64,000 nucleotides of DNA from assembly GCA_030549205.1 (NCBI GenBank), contig JAUKTV010000018.1, positions 186,001-250,000 on the forward strand. Reading direction: 5' to 3'. The notes beneath the pieces are model-generated. The model saw only the letters and a program-made list of their open reading frames with translations, made no database searches and had not been told where the DNA came from. The translations under genes were made by a program, and so were the position numbers. Below are positions 24,001 through 35,215 of this stretch, one piece after another. Numbering within the stretch: the stretch's first letter is position 1; each line of letters opens with the position of its first letter. Source of the stretch: Apiosordaria backusii (taxonomy: Eukaryota > Ascomycota > Sordariomycetes > Sordariales > Lasiosphaeriaceae).

Positions 24001-25106
24001 GCGGGTGAATTGGTGCAAGCGATGTCAACAGAACCAACAACAGAAGCAGATAAACAACAAAGGGGACAGACTCCAAGCAAGCAACAAGCTGTTGATGTCT
24101 GTGAGATGATCATGAGGAGCCCAAATGTGCCAAGTCCCGCCCATTGCCGTGGTGAAGCAGATCCAGATCCCGGTGGGGACAGACGCTGTCGTGATGAGCC
24201 AGTCATGGCCTCTCGATGCTGGGCAGTGCATGTGCACACCCCACCTTTCAGCTTGTGGATGTGGTGCTGTTGCAGGGGGGTGCCCGTATCATGGTTAGCG
24301 TACCTGCAATAATTTAGCTCCATTTGCCCCTTCCTTGCATGTTTCTGCTGCCGACGTGCTCATCTTTTGTGCCCCTTGGATCTACTTTTCTCAAGCCACG
24401 CCTCTCTCTCCTTCCTTACACCTTTCTTCCTCCCGTCATTTTGAAGGCCTTCTTCACTTCATACATTCGTTACTGTCCGTATTTCCTCCTCGTCGTTGAT
24501 TAGAAAGAGACATTCGCTCACTCTTTCTTTCCCTCATCACGACTTTCTCGCCGAATCCCACGTCGCGTCAAATCCTCCGCGTCACTAAAAAACCGGCACC
24601 CGACCTACCTTTTTTGAGACATTCCGGCATTCCGCGACGCCATTGAAGAAGAGGTGCGTTGGCATTTGAGTCCTTGCCTTTCAAGAGAAAGGGGGAAGCG
24701 CTTCCTGGTTTTGCACCGTCTCCCTCACATCACATTGTATGAGATTTGGCCCTTGGAGGCACTTGAGTTCTCGGGATAAGCCAGTCCTGCCTGCTTCACA
24801 AGAAAACCGACCAAGACACCCGACAGGAGGAGCGCTTGACAGTCGATCACTGGAAACAAGAGATCTGTATTGCGCTGGGCCCGCCCGCGTGGTTCATCTT
24901 GTCCCGATTGCCCGCCCCTCGGTTTTCTTTCCCGCAACTCGAGCTCTGAATCATCAACTTTTTGGACTGGCTTTTGCCCGAGAACAACAAGCACCATAGC
25001 AATACTTCTGATATCACTGCACACCCACCACACTTCTTATTCATATTCAGACTACCAACCCGCGAGCCATTGCTGACCTCACAACCATTCATCAGACTCA
25101 GCGAAA
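21083..25106. other. 4-kb stretch without a recognisable gene
   Basis: I examined both strands and see no domain, no gene-like exon chain and no transposon protein. The region holds MAG1's 3' end (with a short hairpin at 21200-21238), then featureless sequence. The last 700 bases, upstream of ECM33, are pyrimidine-rich (for example 24400-24570), as in promoters and long 5' leaders of highly expressed fungal genes. Confidence 0.45.
24400..24570 (+). promoter_or_regulatory. pyrimidine-rich promoter/leader tract of ECM33
   Basis: A strongly C+T-biased stretch with CTCTCTCTCC and CTTTCTTCCTCC runs, some 540-710 bases before the ECM33 start. CT-rich tracts are usual just before transcription starts of strong fungal genes, so a long 5' leader is likely. 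The assignment is inferred from composition and position only. Confidence 0.35.
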
Positions 25107-26450
25107 ATGCTCGTCAAGAACCTCCTCCCTGCCTTTGTGGCAATTGGCTCTGCCGCCGGTGAGTTTGCATAATGGATACATCATGAGCTATGAAAAAGTG
25201 ACTAACATGCTATGATATCAGCCCAAAGCGGTACCTGCTCCGTCTCCGGAGGCACAACCACCATCAACAGTCAGGCCGATGCCACTGGTCTCGCTAGCTG
25301 CAGAACAGTTCGCGGGAGCGTAGTGATTGGATCCAACGCCGGGCCCAACATCGATATTTCTGGCCCTGGTCAGATCACTGGCGACCTCAAGGTCCTCAAC
25401 AATGGCCTCATTGAGAACCTTCAGAGCAACGACCTCACCACCATTGGCGGTGCCTTCGAGTTGAAGAATGTTACCAAGCTCACCACCGTTAACATGGCCA
25501 AGCTCGCCTCCGCCAAGGAGATTGAATGGGACACTGTCACCAACATCGAGTCTGTGACGCTCGGCCCAATTAACAAGGTTGACGACGTCAGAATCAGCAT
25601 CACCTCCCTCAGGAGTTTGGATTTCCTCGATCTCGGCAATGTTGCCAGCCTCAAGCTCGACAACAATGCTCGTCTGTCCAAGTTCTCCAGCACCCTCCGT
25701 ACTCTGAGCAAGTCACTCATCCTTGCCTCCAACGGCATTGGAGGCATTGGTCTTGAGGTTGAACTTCCCAACCTCGTCTGGGCTGTGGAGCTCGACATCA
25801 ACAACGTCACCAGCTTTTCCGTACCTTCCCTCAAGACTGTCAACGGCAGCGCTCGCTTTGGCTCCAACTTCTTCCAGTCTTTCTCCGCCCCCAACCTTAC
25901 TGCTACTACCTCCGGTGATATCTCCTTCATCAGTAACGCTAAGCTCACCAACGCGACCTTCCCCAAGCTTGAGGCCATTGCTGGTGGCTTGACCATTGCC
26001 AACAACACTCTCCTCGACGAGCTCTCTGGCTTCAGCAAGCTCAAGTCTATCGGCGGTGCCGTCTTGCTCCGTGGCAACTTCGAGTCGTAAGTTTTGCTAC
26101 AATACGCAACCTAGATTTCATAGCAACTAACATCAGACTTTAGTGTTGAATTCCCCGCCCTTGACAACGTCCGTGGCGCCTTCGACGCCTCTTCCTCTGC
26201 CGATATTTCCGACTCTTGCGAGGCCTTCGACAAGCTTGCCCCCCAGAATGAGGGTGGCAACGGCGCTATCCAGGGTACCTACGAGTGCACTAGCAACAAC
26301 ACCCAGGCCAACGAGGATACCGACGGCAGCACCTCTGGTGACGGCAGCAGCGGCAGCGGTGGCGACAAGGACAACGGTGCTGCCAGCATGGCCCTTAACA
26401 CTGCTTTCTTCGCCGTCATCGCCCTTGCCGGCTTCGCCGTGGCTCTCTAA
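25107..26450 (+). CDS. ECM33: GPI-anchored cell-wall protein, ECM33/SPS2 family
   Basis: Secreted, GPI-anchored leucine-rich-repeat-like protein of 407 residues needed for cell-wall integrity in fungi where it has been studied. Exons 25107-25158, 25222-26086 and 26144-26450. Exon 1 is almost exactly the signal peptide (MLVKNLLPAFVAIGSAAG), with cleavage probably before AQSGTC. The body is a run of receptor-L-type repeats (GSVVIGSN, GDLKVLNNG, GGAFELKNV, GGLTIANNT, GGAVLLRGN) with several N-glycosylation sites (NVTS, NLTA, NATF, NNTL). A conserved Cys pair follows (SDSCEAF and TYECTSNN). A Ser/Gly/Asp-rich linker then leads to a hydrophobic C-terminus (FFAVIALAGFAVAL), with a likely anchor site near DNGAAS. 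Length and architecture are normal for the family. Confidence 0.93.
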
Positions 26451-27622
26451 GAAGCAAAAAGCAATGTCTGATTTACGAACACTGGTTGCGCTTCACAAGG
26501 TCATCCATGTAAGGCGTCATGAGCGCCATGCGAACACGGTCACGTCGAGCGACTCATTGCGTCATTCTATTTTCTGGGGGCAACGTCATATCTGGAGTTA
26601 TGTTGCCGTTTAATCATGGCTGCGCGCATTTCCACCACACGCCCATATCACGTACAGGGACTACTAGACTTAATACTCTCTATCAACATGCTCTTTCCTT
26701 TTGACGAACGGTCCCTGCTTTCTCTCCCCTTGGCTGTGAAATTACAAGGCCCCTTTTTTCGCAATCAACGAGGTCATGTTAGGAGTTCCCTGGGGAAACT
26801 TGAAATGGGTGATGGGGGAGTAGTGGATGGGATCCCAGCCAGGTGGAAGGAGGATGGTCGAGTGGAGCTTGGACAGGAGATACGGTTGTGGTATGGGCTG
26901 TGGAGAGTAAGGAAACATAATAACTGGGTGATGGAGTGCGGAAAGGGGATAAACATCGCTCTATGATTTTTGACTGGTTCTAGCGGCGTCTTGTTTATTT
27001 GTATGAAATCTCTTAACACGTTGTAATATCGATGGGGGCTGCGTGCCGTGTTGCTGGTGTCGTATTGTAGGGTCAAAAGCGAATATGATGATTGTCTGTT
27101 GAGTGTTTTGGAACTTTGTTGTGTTCGTGTTCTTCGGGTTTGTTTGTAATTGATTGTGTCTTGCGGAAGAGAATGTCTCATAATCATGTCCACTTTCCGC
27201 CACTATCACGGCCCATGAAGATGTCTATTTTCGTCCGTTAGATTGTTGGTGATAGGGACCCTGAGAACCGCCCACATTCATTTATTATATGTTTCTTTTA
27301 CGTTGAAGCGCTCGTGGCATGGCTACTGATATATTTGTGAGAATATACATGATGCATATGGAGCACTCACTCGTAGGTTCATTCCAAGATGACCAAGTAG
27401 AACCAAGTAGATTTTCTCTTTGTACCCGAGAGTCCCCCATCCACCCATGCCTCCTGGTGGCTTCGTGATCTTGCTGCCTTGTGATATAATATGCTTTGTT
27501 GACGTATATCGGCAAGGTATCCATGTAATTGCAGTGTTTTATCCCTACAAATCTTTTCATTCACTTGACAACCATCAGGAAACAGCTATACATATATATG
27601 TACATATCTTGATGATACCCAT
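26451..27622. other. convergent intergenic region
   Basis: No gene supported between the tails of ECM33 and the SPF45-type gene. AT-rich towards 27590-27605 (alternating TA). Confidence 0.5.
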
Positions 27623-29323
27623 CTACTCCTCATAAATCCCCTCCTCAAACTTGTCCGCGTCATAGAACCCGGCCCGGATGGTATTCCCGTTGAAGATTCT
27701 CCCTTCGAGGGCGTTGACTGCCTGTTGTTATTTTTCTTGTTAGCATGAACGCTTGTCCCATGATTTTGCAGGTTGTTATGTTGTAGTCTAGTATAGTGTA
27801 TGTAATACGTACCCTCAAAGCCGAAACCTCCTCTACAAACTGGATATACACCCTCTTGTTCTCCCCCAGCTTGTCGTTCTGGTCGATAAACAGCCTCTCC
27901 ACCCTGCCGTATCTCTCCCCGCACTCCTCGCCGATTTCCTGCCCCAGCCCGGCCTCAATCTCGGAGGCGAGGTCGGGCATGTTGAGGAGCATATCCCTTA
28001 ATACTACTACCCTGCTGATCTCCCCACCATTTCCGGTGTTATTTGGTTGTTGCTGATGTTGTTGTTGCTGCTGCTGCTGGGGTGCGGGATTGGAAAGGGA
28101 CTTGGGAGCGATGATACGGCCTTGGGCGGCGGCAGGATCGCGGAACCCACCGCCTTCTGCATCGGATTTCTTTTTTCTTTTGAGGGGTTGGACGGAAAGG
28201 GCGGTGGTGATACCTGATGAGGAGGCGCCGAGGCCGGTGCCGGCTGTCCAGCCGTATTTGGACATGAGCTTTGTTGCGAAGGCTTGGCCGCGGGCTTTTT
28301 GAGGTAAGGAGCCAACGTCGATGGAGGAGTAATCGACGCCTTCTTCTTGGTCGGATGGCGAGGAGTCGAGGTCCATTGCGTCTGGGTCGCCTTGGGTTTG
28401 TGGTGGTGGAGGAGAGTAACGGACGGGGGCTCGGGAGATAGTAGCAGCGTTGGTGGGATTTGGGGGGGGCGGTGGTGGTAAGGGGTTGGACTCTGGGGGT
28501 GGAGGGGGTGGTTGTTGTGACAAGGCCATCCGGCGAGCGTAGGCGTCATCACCGGTTGCGGCGTCTGGAATATTTCCTACTCTTGGGGGTGACATGGGAG
28601 GAGGCGCAAAGCTGAAGGATGCTGGAGGGGCGAACTGGCTGTTCATGCCCATTCCTCTGCGATCTGGCTCGTCTTCGTCCTCGTCGCTGTATCTATCCTG
28701 ACTTCGTGACTTTCGCCTGTGGGCGTAGAGAATATCCTTCCACTCTCTCACTTCACGTATTCTCTCGTCACTTCGGAGGTATTCTTCTACATTAGTCGGG
28801 CGGGCAGGGTCGTAGATCTCGTCCCAGTCTGTCTCTTGCTTTTCGTCGGCCTTCTTCTTCTTCTTTCTCCTGCCACCTCGCTGGCGCTTCTCGTTTGAGG
28901 CATTATATAGGTACTCGTCCTCTTCTGTAGCCGCCCAGTCGGCCAAGGTACTTCGCTGTAGTGGTTGTGCTGGCGCTGACGCTGTTGCTGTGACCGCTGG
29001 TGTTGATGTCGGGGGAGCAGCGGGAGGGCCTTTGGGAAAGGACGGCTTCGGTTTGGTAGTTGGCCTATTGACTTGTGGTCGGCGGAGCATAGGCTGAAAG
29101 CGGAGGGCTGTATCATAGGTCAGTGAATACGTAGACCTATGCGCGCAAAGAGCATACCTGGATCTATCGCCTTCTTCACAGGAGGCGCATTGCTGTCTTT
29201 GGACTCGTTCTGATCTTTGGACACAGTCGCAGGGCTGGAATCGCTGTCGCCAACTGGGTCAAGCAAGTTCGCATATAAGGACATGCCACCCCCGCTCGGG
29301 CGAGGCGGTGGTGGTGCTGACAT
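27623..29323 (-). CDS. SPF45/RBM17-type splicing factor (G-patch plus UHM)
   Basis: Nuclear pre-mRNA splicing factor of 519 residues. Exons on the minus strand are 29323-29158, 29107-27813 and 27721-27623. The N-terminus is Pro-rich and disordered, with a Lys/Arg cluster (GGRRKKKKKADEK). The G-patch reads GQAFATKLMSKYGWTAGTGL and continues into SSSGITTALSVQPLKRKKK. A polyglutamine/His run follows. The C-terminal U2AF-homology RRM starts at RVVVLRDMLLN and contains EIGEECGERYGRVERLFI and RVYIQFVEEVSALRAVNALE. The last intron falls inside that RRM, and its removal in phase 0 gives the required ALR|AVNALEGRIFNGNTIRAGF, ending FEEGIYEE. UHM proteins bind tryptophan-containing ligand motifs of U2AF and SF3b1, which fits a role in 3' splice-site selection. 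Prolines and Gln repeats make the middle poorly conserved. Confidence 0.92.
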
Positions 29324-29798
29324 CTTGATCGACGTGAAGTGTGAGGTTATTGAATGTGAAGCTCAGCCTTGTGCGCGAGGCCAAAGTTGATGCAGTCAAT
29401 TTGAGGTGGCCGTTGAGGTGCCAAAATAGTGGGTCCAACAGCTGCTCTTTTAGCGGGGCTCCTCGGGATATAAGTGCCCTTTTCGTGCCGTGCTCTCAGC
29501 GAAATAGCGTGGATTCGAGTCTGCCTCCGGGCGACTCAATCTTTATATTTTGCACACCACCATGACATATCTTGAGAAGGATGGCTCATCAAATGCTCGA
29601 TTATTCGTTGTCCCTTGCTATACGTGAACAACTTCTATTTGCTGAACTGAGGAACGCAATCACCTGAATGGCTTGCCTAAATGTTTTTCAGACTGTTATT
29701 ATCAATAGACATATTTATTAGAGGCTCAATGAATCAAGTTAAAACAGATATCATGATCAATCAAGGCCGCGTTCCCACTTTTACAGACGTGAACAGTT
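29324..29798. other. intergenic between PRP2 and SPF45 genes
   Basis: No gene supported. Holds the SPF45-type promoter and the 3' end of PRP2, both on the minus strand. Confidence 0.5.
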
Positions 29799-32561
29799 CT
29801 AGGACCTCTGCTTCGGGACCTTCTTGCCCTCCATGGTCTCCACGTCCTTTTTATCATAATAATGCCCTCCAAACTCCGTAAGCCACTTGGGTTCAATTGG
29901 AATGACACTCCGGACAAACTCCTTGCTCGTGACCACCAACTCGTGGTAAATAATAACCCTTGGTGGTGGATCGATGCCCCTGACTACGCTACTTGGGTGC
30001 ACATACACCGTCATGTTGTTCTTCAGTGTCCTGTAGCCATCACCGCTGCGGTTCAACCTAGCGGCATTGAGGAAGAAGGCCGATGTTAGAGCACGAAGGA
30101 TCGGGTTCATATTGGATATCCCACCGCAAGAGGACTCGGATCCCTCCAGCACACGATCGCAGAGCTTGGCGAGCTGGTCTCGGACATCACGGGCTCTCGT
30201 CAGACTTCGCTGAGTGAGGAAGTTCTCCTTCGCCCAGATGGGAGAGTAGTCCGAGTCTACCCACTGGTTGTAGACATTGAGCAGCGTCAGGTGGTCACCA
30301 CCATCCTTGACTGTGAATCGTGCCCTGGCAGAGTCGGCGTGAACGGCCTTGTCCTTGGGTCGGAAGAACAGAGTTGCTACCTCACCGAGCATCGCAACAA
30401 TGGTGAGAACTTCCGAAACACATTCTTCGGCGGTGGCTGCAATGAGCGCTTTAGCGAGCATCGGTTCGGCCGGGAACTCGCCCATTTGCCGACCGACTCT
30501 TGTCAAGGCGCCGGCGGAGTTGAGTGCTCCAAGGGCATAGAGAAGGTTGAGGGACTTGATGAGAAGCTCAGTGGGTGGGGGGTCGAGGAAGTCAAAGTTG
30601 AGGAGATCGTCGATACCTAAAGCCTTGAGTTGCAGAACCACACTTGAGAGCGACGTCCTTTGGATTTCGGGAGTTGGTGATTCGTCCATTTCGGACAGAT
30701 AGGCAAACCTGGTGTAAAGACGGAAGCACTTTCCTGGGCGGACACGACCAGCACGACCCATGCGCTGGTTGGCAGCAGCTCGAGAACAAGGCACGACAGC
30801 CAACGTTGACTGACCTGTCGTACCAACTGGACTGAAGGTATTCTCTTTGGCATAGCCGGAGTCAATGACATAAACGATACCGTCGATTGTCAGCGAAGTT
30901 TCGGCAATATTTGTGGAGAACACCACCTTCCTTGCTTTGGGCGGTGTTGGCTCGAAGATCTTCGCTTGTAGTTCTGAAGGCATGTTGGCGTAAATTGGCA
31001 AGGGGATAATTTCGGGCACCCGGCTACCCAGCTGCCGCTTGATCTCGGTAACCTGCTCACAGGCATGATCGATTTCTTCTTGACCTGTAAGGAACACAAG
31101 AATGTCGCCTTCGGGTTGCGTCGCGTGGAGTTGGAAGACGGTTGCAATGCTGGCCTCCACATAATTGGCCTCTGGCTTTTCTGTGTAGTACACCTCCACA
31201 GGATGGACTCTGCCAGGGACGTTGAAGATAGGCGCTCCGTCAAAGTAAGAGCTGAACTTCTCGGCATTGAGGGTAGCTGACGAAATGATGAGCTTCAATT
31301 CTGGCCTTGCTCTGGTGAGATCCTTGATCAAAGCCAGGAGGATGTCGGTATGGACGGTTCTCTCGTGGGCTTCGTCGATAATAATGGCCGAGTATCCTTC
31401 CAGTGTTGGTGATGTTACCATCTCCCTCAGAAGCATACCGTCCGTCATGTACTTGAGAATAGTCTTCTCGCTGGTACAGTCTTCGAAACGGATCGAGTAT
31501 CCAACTTCCCTCCCCACCCTCACGCCCATTTCGTCAGCGACACGGGCAGCAACACTCATGGCTGCGACTCGACGGGGCTGCGTACAAGCAACCTTAAGAC
31601 CACCGTTAGTGTAGCCGGCCTCGTGCAGGTATTGGGGTATCTGAGTTGTTTTTCCTGAACCAGTCTCACCAACCAGAATAAGAACTTGATATTCTTTTAT
31701 TGCGTCCAGAAAAGCATCGCGGTAGGCGTATACGGGGAGGCTCTTCCGGACCTCCTGGATGGACATCTGCGCCCGTTCGGCAGCCTCAATCCGGGCCTTT
31801 AGTACCCTCTGTTCCTGGGTCAAGCCATCGCTAGGCTGGGCAAGCTTCGCGGCCGCATCTCGAACAAACGCAATGTTGTCTTCATCCAACAAGAAATCGT
31901 ACTTGCCCTCCTCCTCTTCCCGTTCTCGGCTTTGGATTTGCGCCTTCGCCTTGACGGTTTGCTCCCGTTCCCATTCTTCGTACTCGGTGATGTGTTTCTC
32001 ATTGCCAAACTGATCCCTCTCGACATGCCGCCTGTTAAGCGCCTCTTCCTTCTTCTTGCTATCGGCGCCGTACTGGTCAGGCAGGCGGTAGCCATCTTGG
32101 TAATCGTCGATGCGCAGTCGTTCCTCGGCCAGCCGTAGGATTTCGCGATTCTTGGCAAAGTCTGCCTTTTCTCTTTCCGACAGTCGTACCCCAGATCTCA
32201 ACTCAGCTGTTTCCTCCGCAACCTGTTTTCGGAGGAGCGCGAGCTTCTCGGTTTCTCTCTTGGCTAGATAGTCGAGTCGTGACTTGAGGCGCAAATCGCT
32301 TGTTTTGGAATCGTCGCGCCCCGTATCACCCCGGCTCATTCTGGAGCTGTTCCCTCTGTCCCTTTCCCTCCGGTCACTGTCTCTATCACTGCCTCTTTCT
32401 CGTGGAGATCTGGACCGTCGATGTCGCGGTGATTCGTCGCCATCTCGCCGTTTGTTCCGCTTTGGGGACCGTGATCGATCGCGTGTGCGCTTTCGCTCTT
32501 TGGATGGCGCGACAGGGCCATCGTCCATAGGCACAAAGGCGTATCGTTTGTTGGAAGCCAT
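29799..32561 (-). CDS. PRP2: DEAH-box spliceosomal RNA helicase, PRP2/DHX16 type
   Basis: ATP-dependent RNA helicase of 920 residues that remodels the activated spliceosome before the first catalytic step. Intronless. The N-terminus is an RS/RD-rich nuclear segment (SKERKRTRDRSRSPKRNKRR), followed by the EYEEWEREQTVKAKAQ block typical of DHX16 relatives. Helicase motifs in order: GETGSGKTTQIPQ (about 298-310), TQPRRVAAMSVAARVADEMG, DEAHERT (396-402), SAT, LVFLTGQEEI, TNIAETSLTIDGIVYVIDSG and QRMGRAGRVRPG. HA2 and OB-fold regions follow, with YRTLKNNMTVYVHPSSV near the C-terminus and WLTEFGGHYYDKKDVE at the end. PRP22 and PRP16 are less likely because there is no S1 domain and the N-terminus is DHX16-like. 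A second splicing gene, the SPF45 type, is immediately downstream. Confidence 0.92.
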   Translation of the reverse strand: MASNKRYAFVPMDDGPVAPSKERKRTRDRSRSPKRNKRRDGDESPRHRRSRSPRERGSDRDSDRRERDRGNSSRMSRGDTGRDDSKTSDLRLKSRLDYLAKRETEKLALLRKQVAEETAELRSGVRLSEREKADFAKNREILRLAEERLRIDDYQDGYRLPDQYGADSKKKEEALNRRHVERDQFGNEKHITEYEEWEREQTVKAKAQIQSREREEEEGKYDFLLDEDNIAFVRDAAAKLAQPSDGLTQEQRVLKARIEAAERAQMSIQEVRKSLPVYAYRDAFLDAIKEYQVLILVGETGSGKTTQIPQYLHEAGYTNGGLKVACTQPRRVAAMSVAARVADEMGVRVGREVGYSIRFEDCTSEKTILKYMTDGMLLREMVTSPTLEGYSAIIIDEAHERTVHTDILLALIKDLTRARPELKLIISSATLNAEKFSSYFDGAPIFNVPGRVHPVEVYYTEKPEANYVEASIATVFQLHATQPEGDILVFLTGQEEIDHACEQVTEIKRQLGSRVPEIIPLPIYANMPSELQAKIFEPTPPKARKVVFSTNIAETSLTIDGIVYVIDSGYAKENTFSPVGTTGQSTLAVVPCSRAAANQRMGRAGRVRPGKCFRLYTRFAYLSEMDESPTPEIQRTSLSSVVLQLKALGIDDLLNFDFLDPPPTELLIKSLNLLYALGALNSAGALTRVGRQMGEFPAEPMLAKALIAATAEECVSEVLTIVAMLGEVATLFFRPKDKAVHADSARARFTVKDGGDHLTLLNVYNQWVDSDYSPIWAKENFLTQRSLTRARDVRDQLAKLCDRVLEGSESSCGGISNMNPILRALTSAFFLNAARLNRSGDGYRTLKNNMTVYVHPSSVVRGIDPPPRVIIYHELVVTSKEFVRSVIPIEPKWLTEFGGHYYDKKDVETMEGKKVPKQRS

Positions 32562-33667
32562 TGTTGATGATTTTTGGTTGATGATGTTGATTTGAGAGAG
32601 GCAACAACAATCCCAAATTCTTATCTTATCGTGAAGGGTGCACAGGCCTCTTTACATTCATCATTTTCGAGGCTCTCCGTATCGAGATTTGTCGTGGATG
32701 TCAAAGTCAGTCCTCGCTCTGCTTTGAACTTCGGCAGTTCCTCCGTGACTCAAGCTAATTTACGGATTCCCTATTTCCTTTGAGCCATTCCTTGCCCTTG
32801 AAAATTCTTTAAGTCGTTGCTTTGGTGAGGCGTTGTACTCCAGCCACGAGATGCTTCCTAAGGGTTAGGGTTTAAGCGCCTTTTCGCAGGAGATTCAAAC
32901 CCCCTTCCACGATAGAGTCTCTTTCGTAGGTATCTCGGTGAATCTGATCAAACTCTCCGAGTTTTCTGCATTTGCTGAATCGTTAGAATTATAGTTACCA
33001 TCAGCAGTGCCTCAGTGGCTTTTGGCCTCTCACTCTTCGTTTCAAGTTCTTGCCACGAGCCAATCAGGTGCAACGTCCCATGAGCAGAGCCAGTGTGCAC
33101 GGTTGGGGGAACGGGAACGCGCCGAATGGTTGGAAAAAGACCCATCTGAGACATACTGCAAGAAGGCTGTATGTCTCGGGGAACGGTTTTACTGATCTGA
33201 GATTCGTCACGAAAACACCAATTTTCGGACTTCGCACATGTTGAATTAGCATCGAGATGGCTTCTATCAAGAGCTCACGGCACTCGGCACAGTTCGGTTG
33301 GACCCACTCGTCTCAAGATGTCACAGCTCCGATGGCACAATGCGGTAGCGCTGCCGTTTACGGATAAGAGGCAGTGACTGGGGGGCTCAGATCTTCGACG
33401 CCTCTGTGGCCTCTCACTCACTATTCGAAAGTTGGGATTTTACCTCAGTCCGCGAGTTCCATCAATTTGTGTTGCAAATCCATTAATCTGCTTCATCGCT
33501 GACAGTGTCGGCCTTTCCTTGATTTTTTGTACCTTTTCAAAAGCCTCTCAATCAGAGAGCGCTGTGATACCCATCTCTTGGTTCCATTGGCGCAAACCAC
33601 ACGTCCGCTATAATACACTCGGCCGAATCACAACATAAAGCACGCACACCTGCAAATAAAAGCCACA
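32562..33667. other. divergent promoter region between PRP2 and PCS60
   Basis: No gene supported. A telomere-like box lies at 32861-32874. The short leader directly before PCS60 is A-rich (AAATAAAAGCCACAATG). Confidence 0.5.
32861..32874 (+). promoter_or_regulatory. telobox-like AGGGTTAGGGTTTA
   Basis: Two telomere-type TTAGGG units in tandem, about 300 bases upstream of the PRP2 start on the other strand and 790 before PCS60. Similar boxes are promoter elements bound by Myb/TRF-like proteins in some fungi and plants. The function here is not shown. Confidence 0.4.
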
Positions 33668-35215
33668 ATGTCTACCCTCCAATCAGCCATCAATAGGGCC
33701 AGCGATGCCGTGGCTGTCATTGTGCCATCGAAGCCTACTCCTTCGGTTGTGACGTACAAGGACCTCCTGGCTGAGGTGCTGTCGTTCCAGCAAAAGCTTG
33801 CTGCCATCGGCATCACCCATGGATCCCCTGTGTCTATCGCCACGGTCAACTCGTACGAGTTTATCGTTTCGTTCCTCGCTGCTTCATGGCAACGTGGAGT
33901 TGCTGCGCCGCTGAACCATGCCTACAAACAAGAGGAGTTTGAGTTTTACATTGAGGACGTCAAGTCAGCAATTGTCTTGGTCCCCAAAGGCGCATACCAG
34001 AAGGGTGCGCCTGCCGTCAAGGCCGTCCAAAAGTTCAACGCTGCCATCGCTGAGTGCTATTGGGATGACCAGAAGAAGGAGGTCGCGTTGGATGTTAAGG
34101 AACTCGGGCAATTGAAGGGCAAGGACCAACAGGCGTTGTTGAAGCCGCAGCCAGACGACATCGCTTTGGTCCTCCACACGAGTGGTACCACCTCGCGACC
34201 CAAAGTAGTTCCCCTTTCTCACCGCAACCTCACCAGAACGATGAGGAACATTCAGCAGACCTACCAGTTGACTGCCGCGGACCGGACCATGCTCGTCATG
34301 CCCCTCTTTCACGTCCATGGTCTCCTCTGCAGTCTCTTGGCTCCTCTTCTCACTGGCGGCTCCATGGTGGTGCCGACCAAGTTCTCTGCCACCGAGTTCT
34401 GGCAAGACTTCATCACCTATAAGGCGAATTGGTACACCGCCGTGCCCACCATCCACCAAATTCTTCTCAAGCATCCTACCCCGAACCCCCTCCCAAAGAT
34501 CCGCTTCATCCGGTCATGCTCGTCTCCGCTTTCCCCAACCGTCTTCCACGCTCTCGAGAAGACCTACAACGCCCCTGTATTGGAGGCTTACGCCATGACA
34601 GAGGCCGCTCATCAAATGACGTCCAACCCGCTTCCGCCAGCGAAGAGAAAGCCCGGTACTGTTGGCGTTGGCCAGGGCGTAGAAGTTGTCATTCTTGATG
34701 ACGCGGGCAAGAAAGTTCCCCAGGGCACCGAGGGAGAGATTTCCGTTCGTGGCGAAAATGTTACATCCGGTTATCTCAACAACCCTGAGGCCAACAAGTC
34801 TGCCTTTACGGCTAGCGGCTATTTCCGAACTGGTGACCAGGGTAAGCTGGATGAGGATGGCTACGTTGTTATCACGGGCCGTATCAAGGAGCTCATCAAC
34901 AAGGGAGGCGAGAAGATCTCTCCCATCGAGTTGGACAACGTTCTCACACGGAACCCAGCCATATCTGAGGCTGTGAGCTTCGCTATTCCAGATGAGATGT
35001 ATGGGCAGGACATCGGTGTTGCCATCGTTCTCAAGCCGGGCCAGAAGTTGAGTGACGAAGGCGTGAAGAAATGGGTTGGGGATAAACTCGCCAAGTTCAA
35101 GATTCCAAAGAAGGTCTATTTCACCGACGTCATGCCCAAGACAGCGACTGGCAAGATCCAGCGGCGTATCGTGGCTGAGACTATGCAGAAGAATGAGGGC
35201 AGGGCTAAGTTGTGA
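33668..35215 (+). CDS. PCS60: peroxisomal acyl-CoA synthetase, PCS60 / oxalyl-CoA ligase type
   Basis: AMP-forming acid-CoA ligase of 515 residues, intronless. It adenylates a carboxylic acid and transfers it to CoA; the best-studied relatives (yeast Pcs60, plant AAE3) use oxalate, so an oxalate-degrading or medium-chain role is likely. Visible motifs: the phosphate-binding loop LVLHTSGTTSRPKVVPLSH, the PLFHVHGL segment, YAMTEAAHQMTSNPLPP, the adenylate-binding YFRTGDQGKLDEDGYVVITG with the hinge GRIKELINKGGEKISP, and the C-terminal catalytic lysine motif PKTATGKIQRR. The last three residues are AKL, a classical type-1 peroxisomal targeting signal. The start follows an in-frame stop-rich region and its context (CACAATGTC) is good. 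Subcellular location is inferred from the AKL tail. Confidence 0.93.
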   Translation: MSTLQSAINRASDAVAVIVPSKPTPSVVTYKDLLAEVLSFQQKLAAIGITHGSPVSIATVNSYEFIVSFLAASWQRGVAAPLNHAYKQEEFEFYIEDVKSAIVLVPKGAYQKGAPAVKAVQKFNAAIAECYWDDQKKEVALDVKELGQLKGKDQQALLKPQPDDIALVLHTSGTTSRPKVVPLSHRNLTRTMRNIQQTYQLTAADRTMLVMPLFHVHGLLCSLLAPLLTGGSMVVPTKFSATEFWQDFITYKANWYTAVPTIHQILLKHPTPNPLPKIRFIRSCSSPLSPTVFHALEKTYNAPVLEAYAMTEAAHQMTSNPLPPAKRKPGTVGVGQGVEVVILDDAGKKVPQGTEGEISVRGENVTSGYLNNPEANKSAFTASGYFRTGDQGKLDEDGYVVITGRIKELINKGGEKISPIELDNVLTRNPAISEAVSFAIPDEMYGQDIGVAIVLKPGQKLSDEGVKKWVGDKLAKFKIPKKVYFTDVMPKTATGKIQRRIVAETMQKNEGRAKL

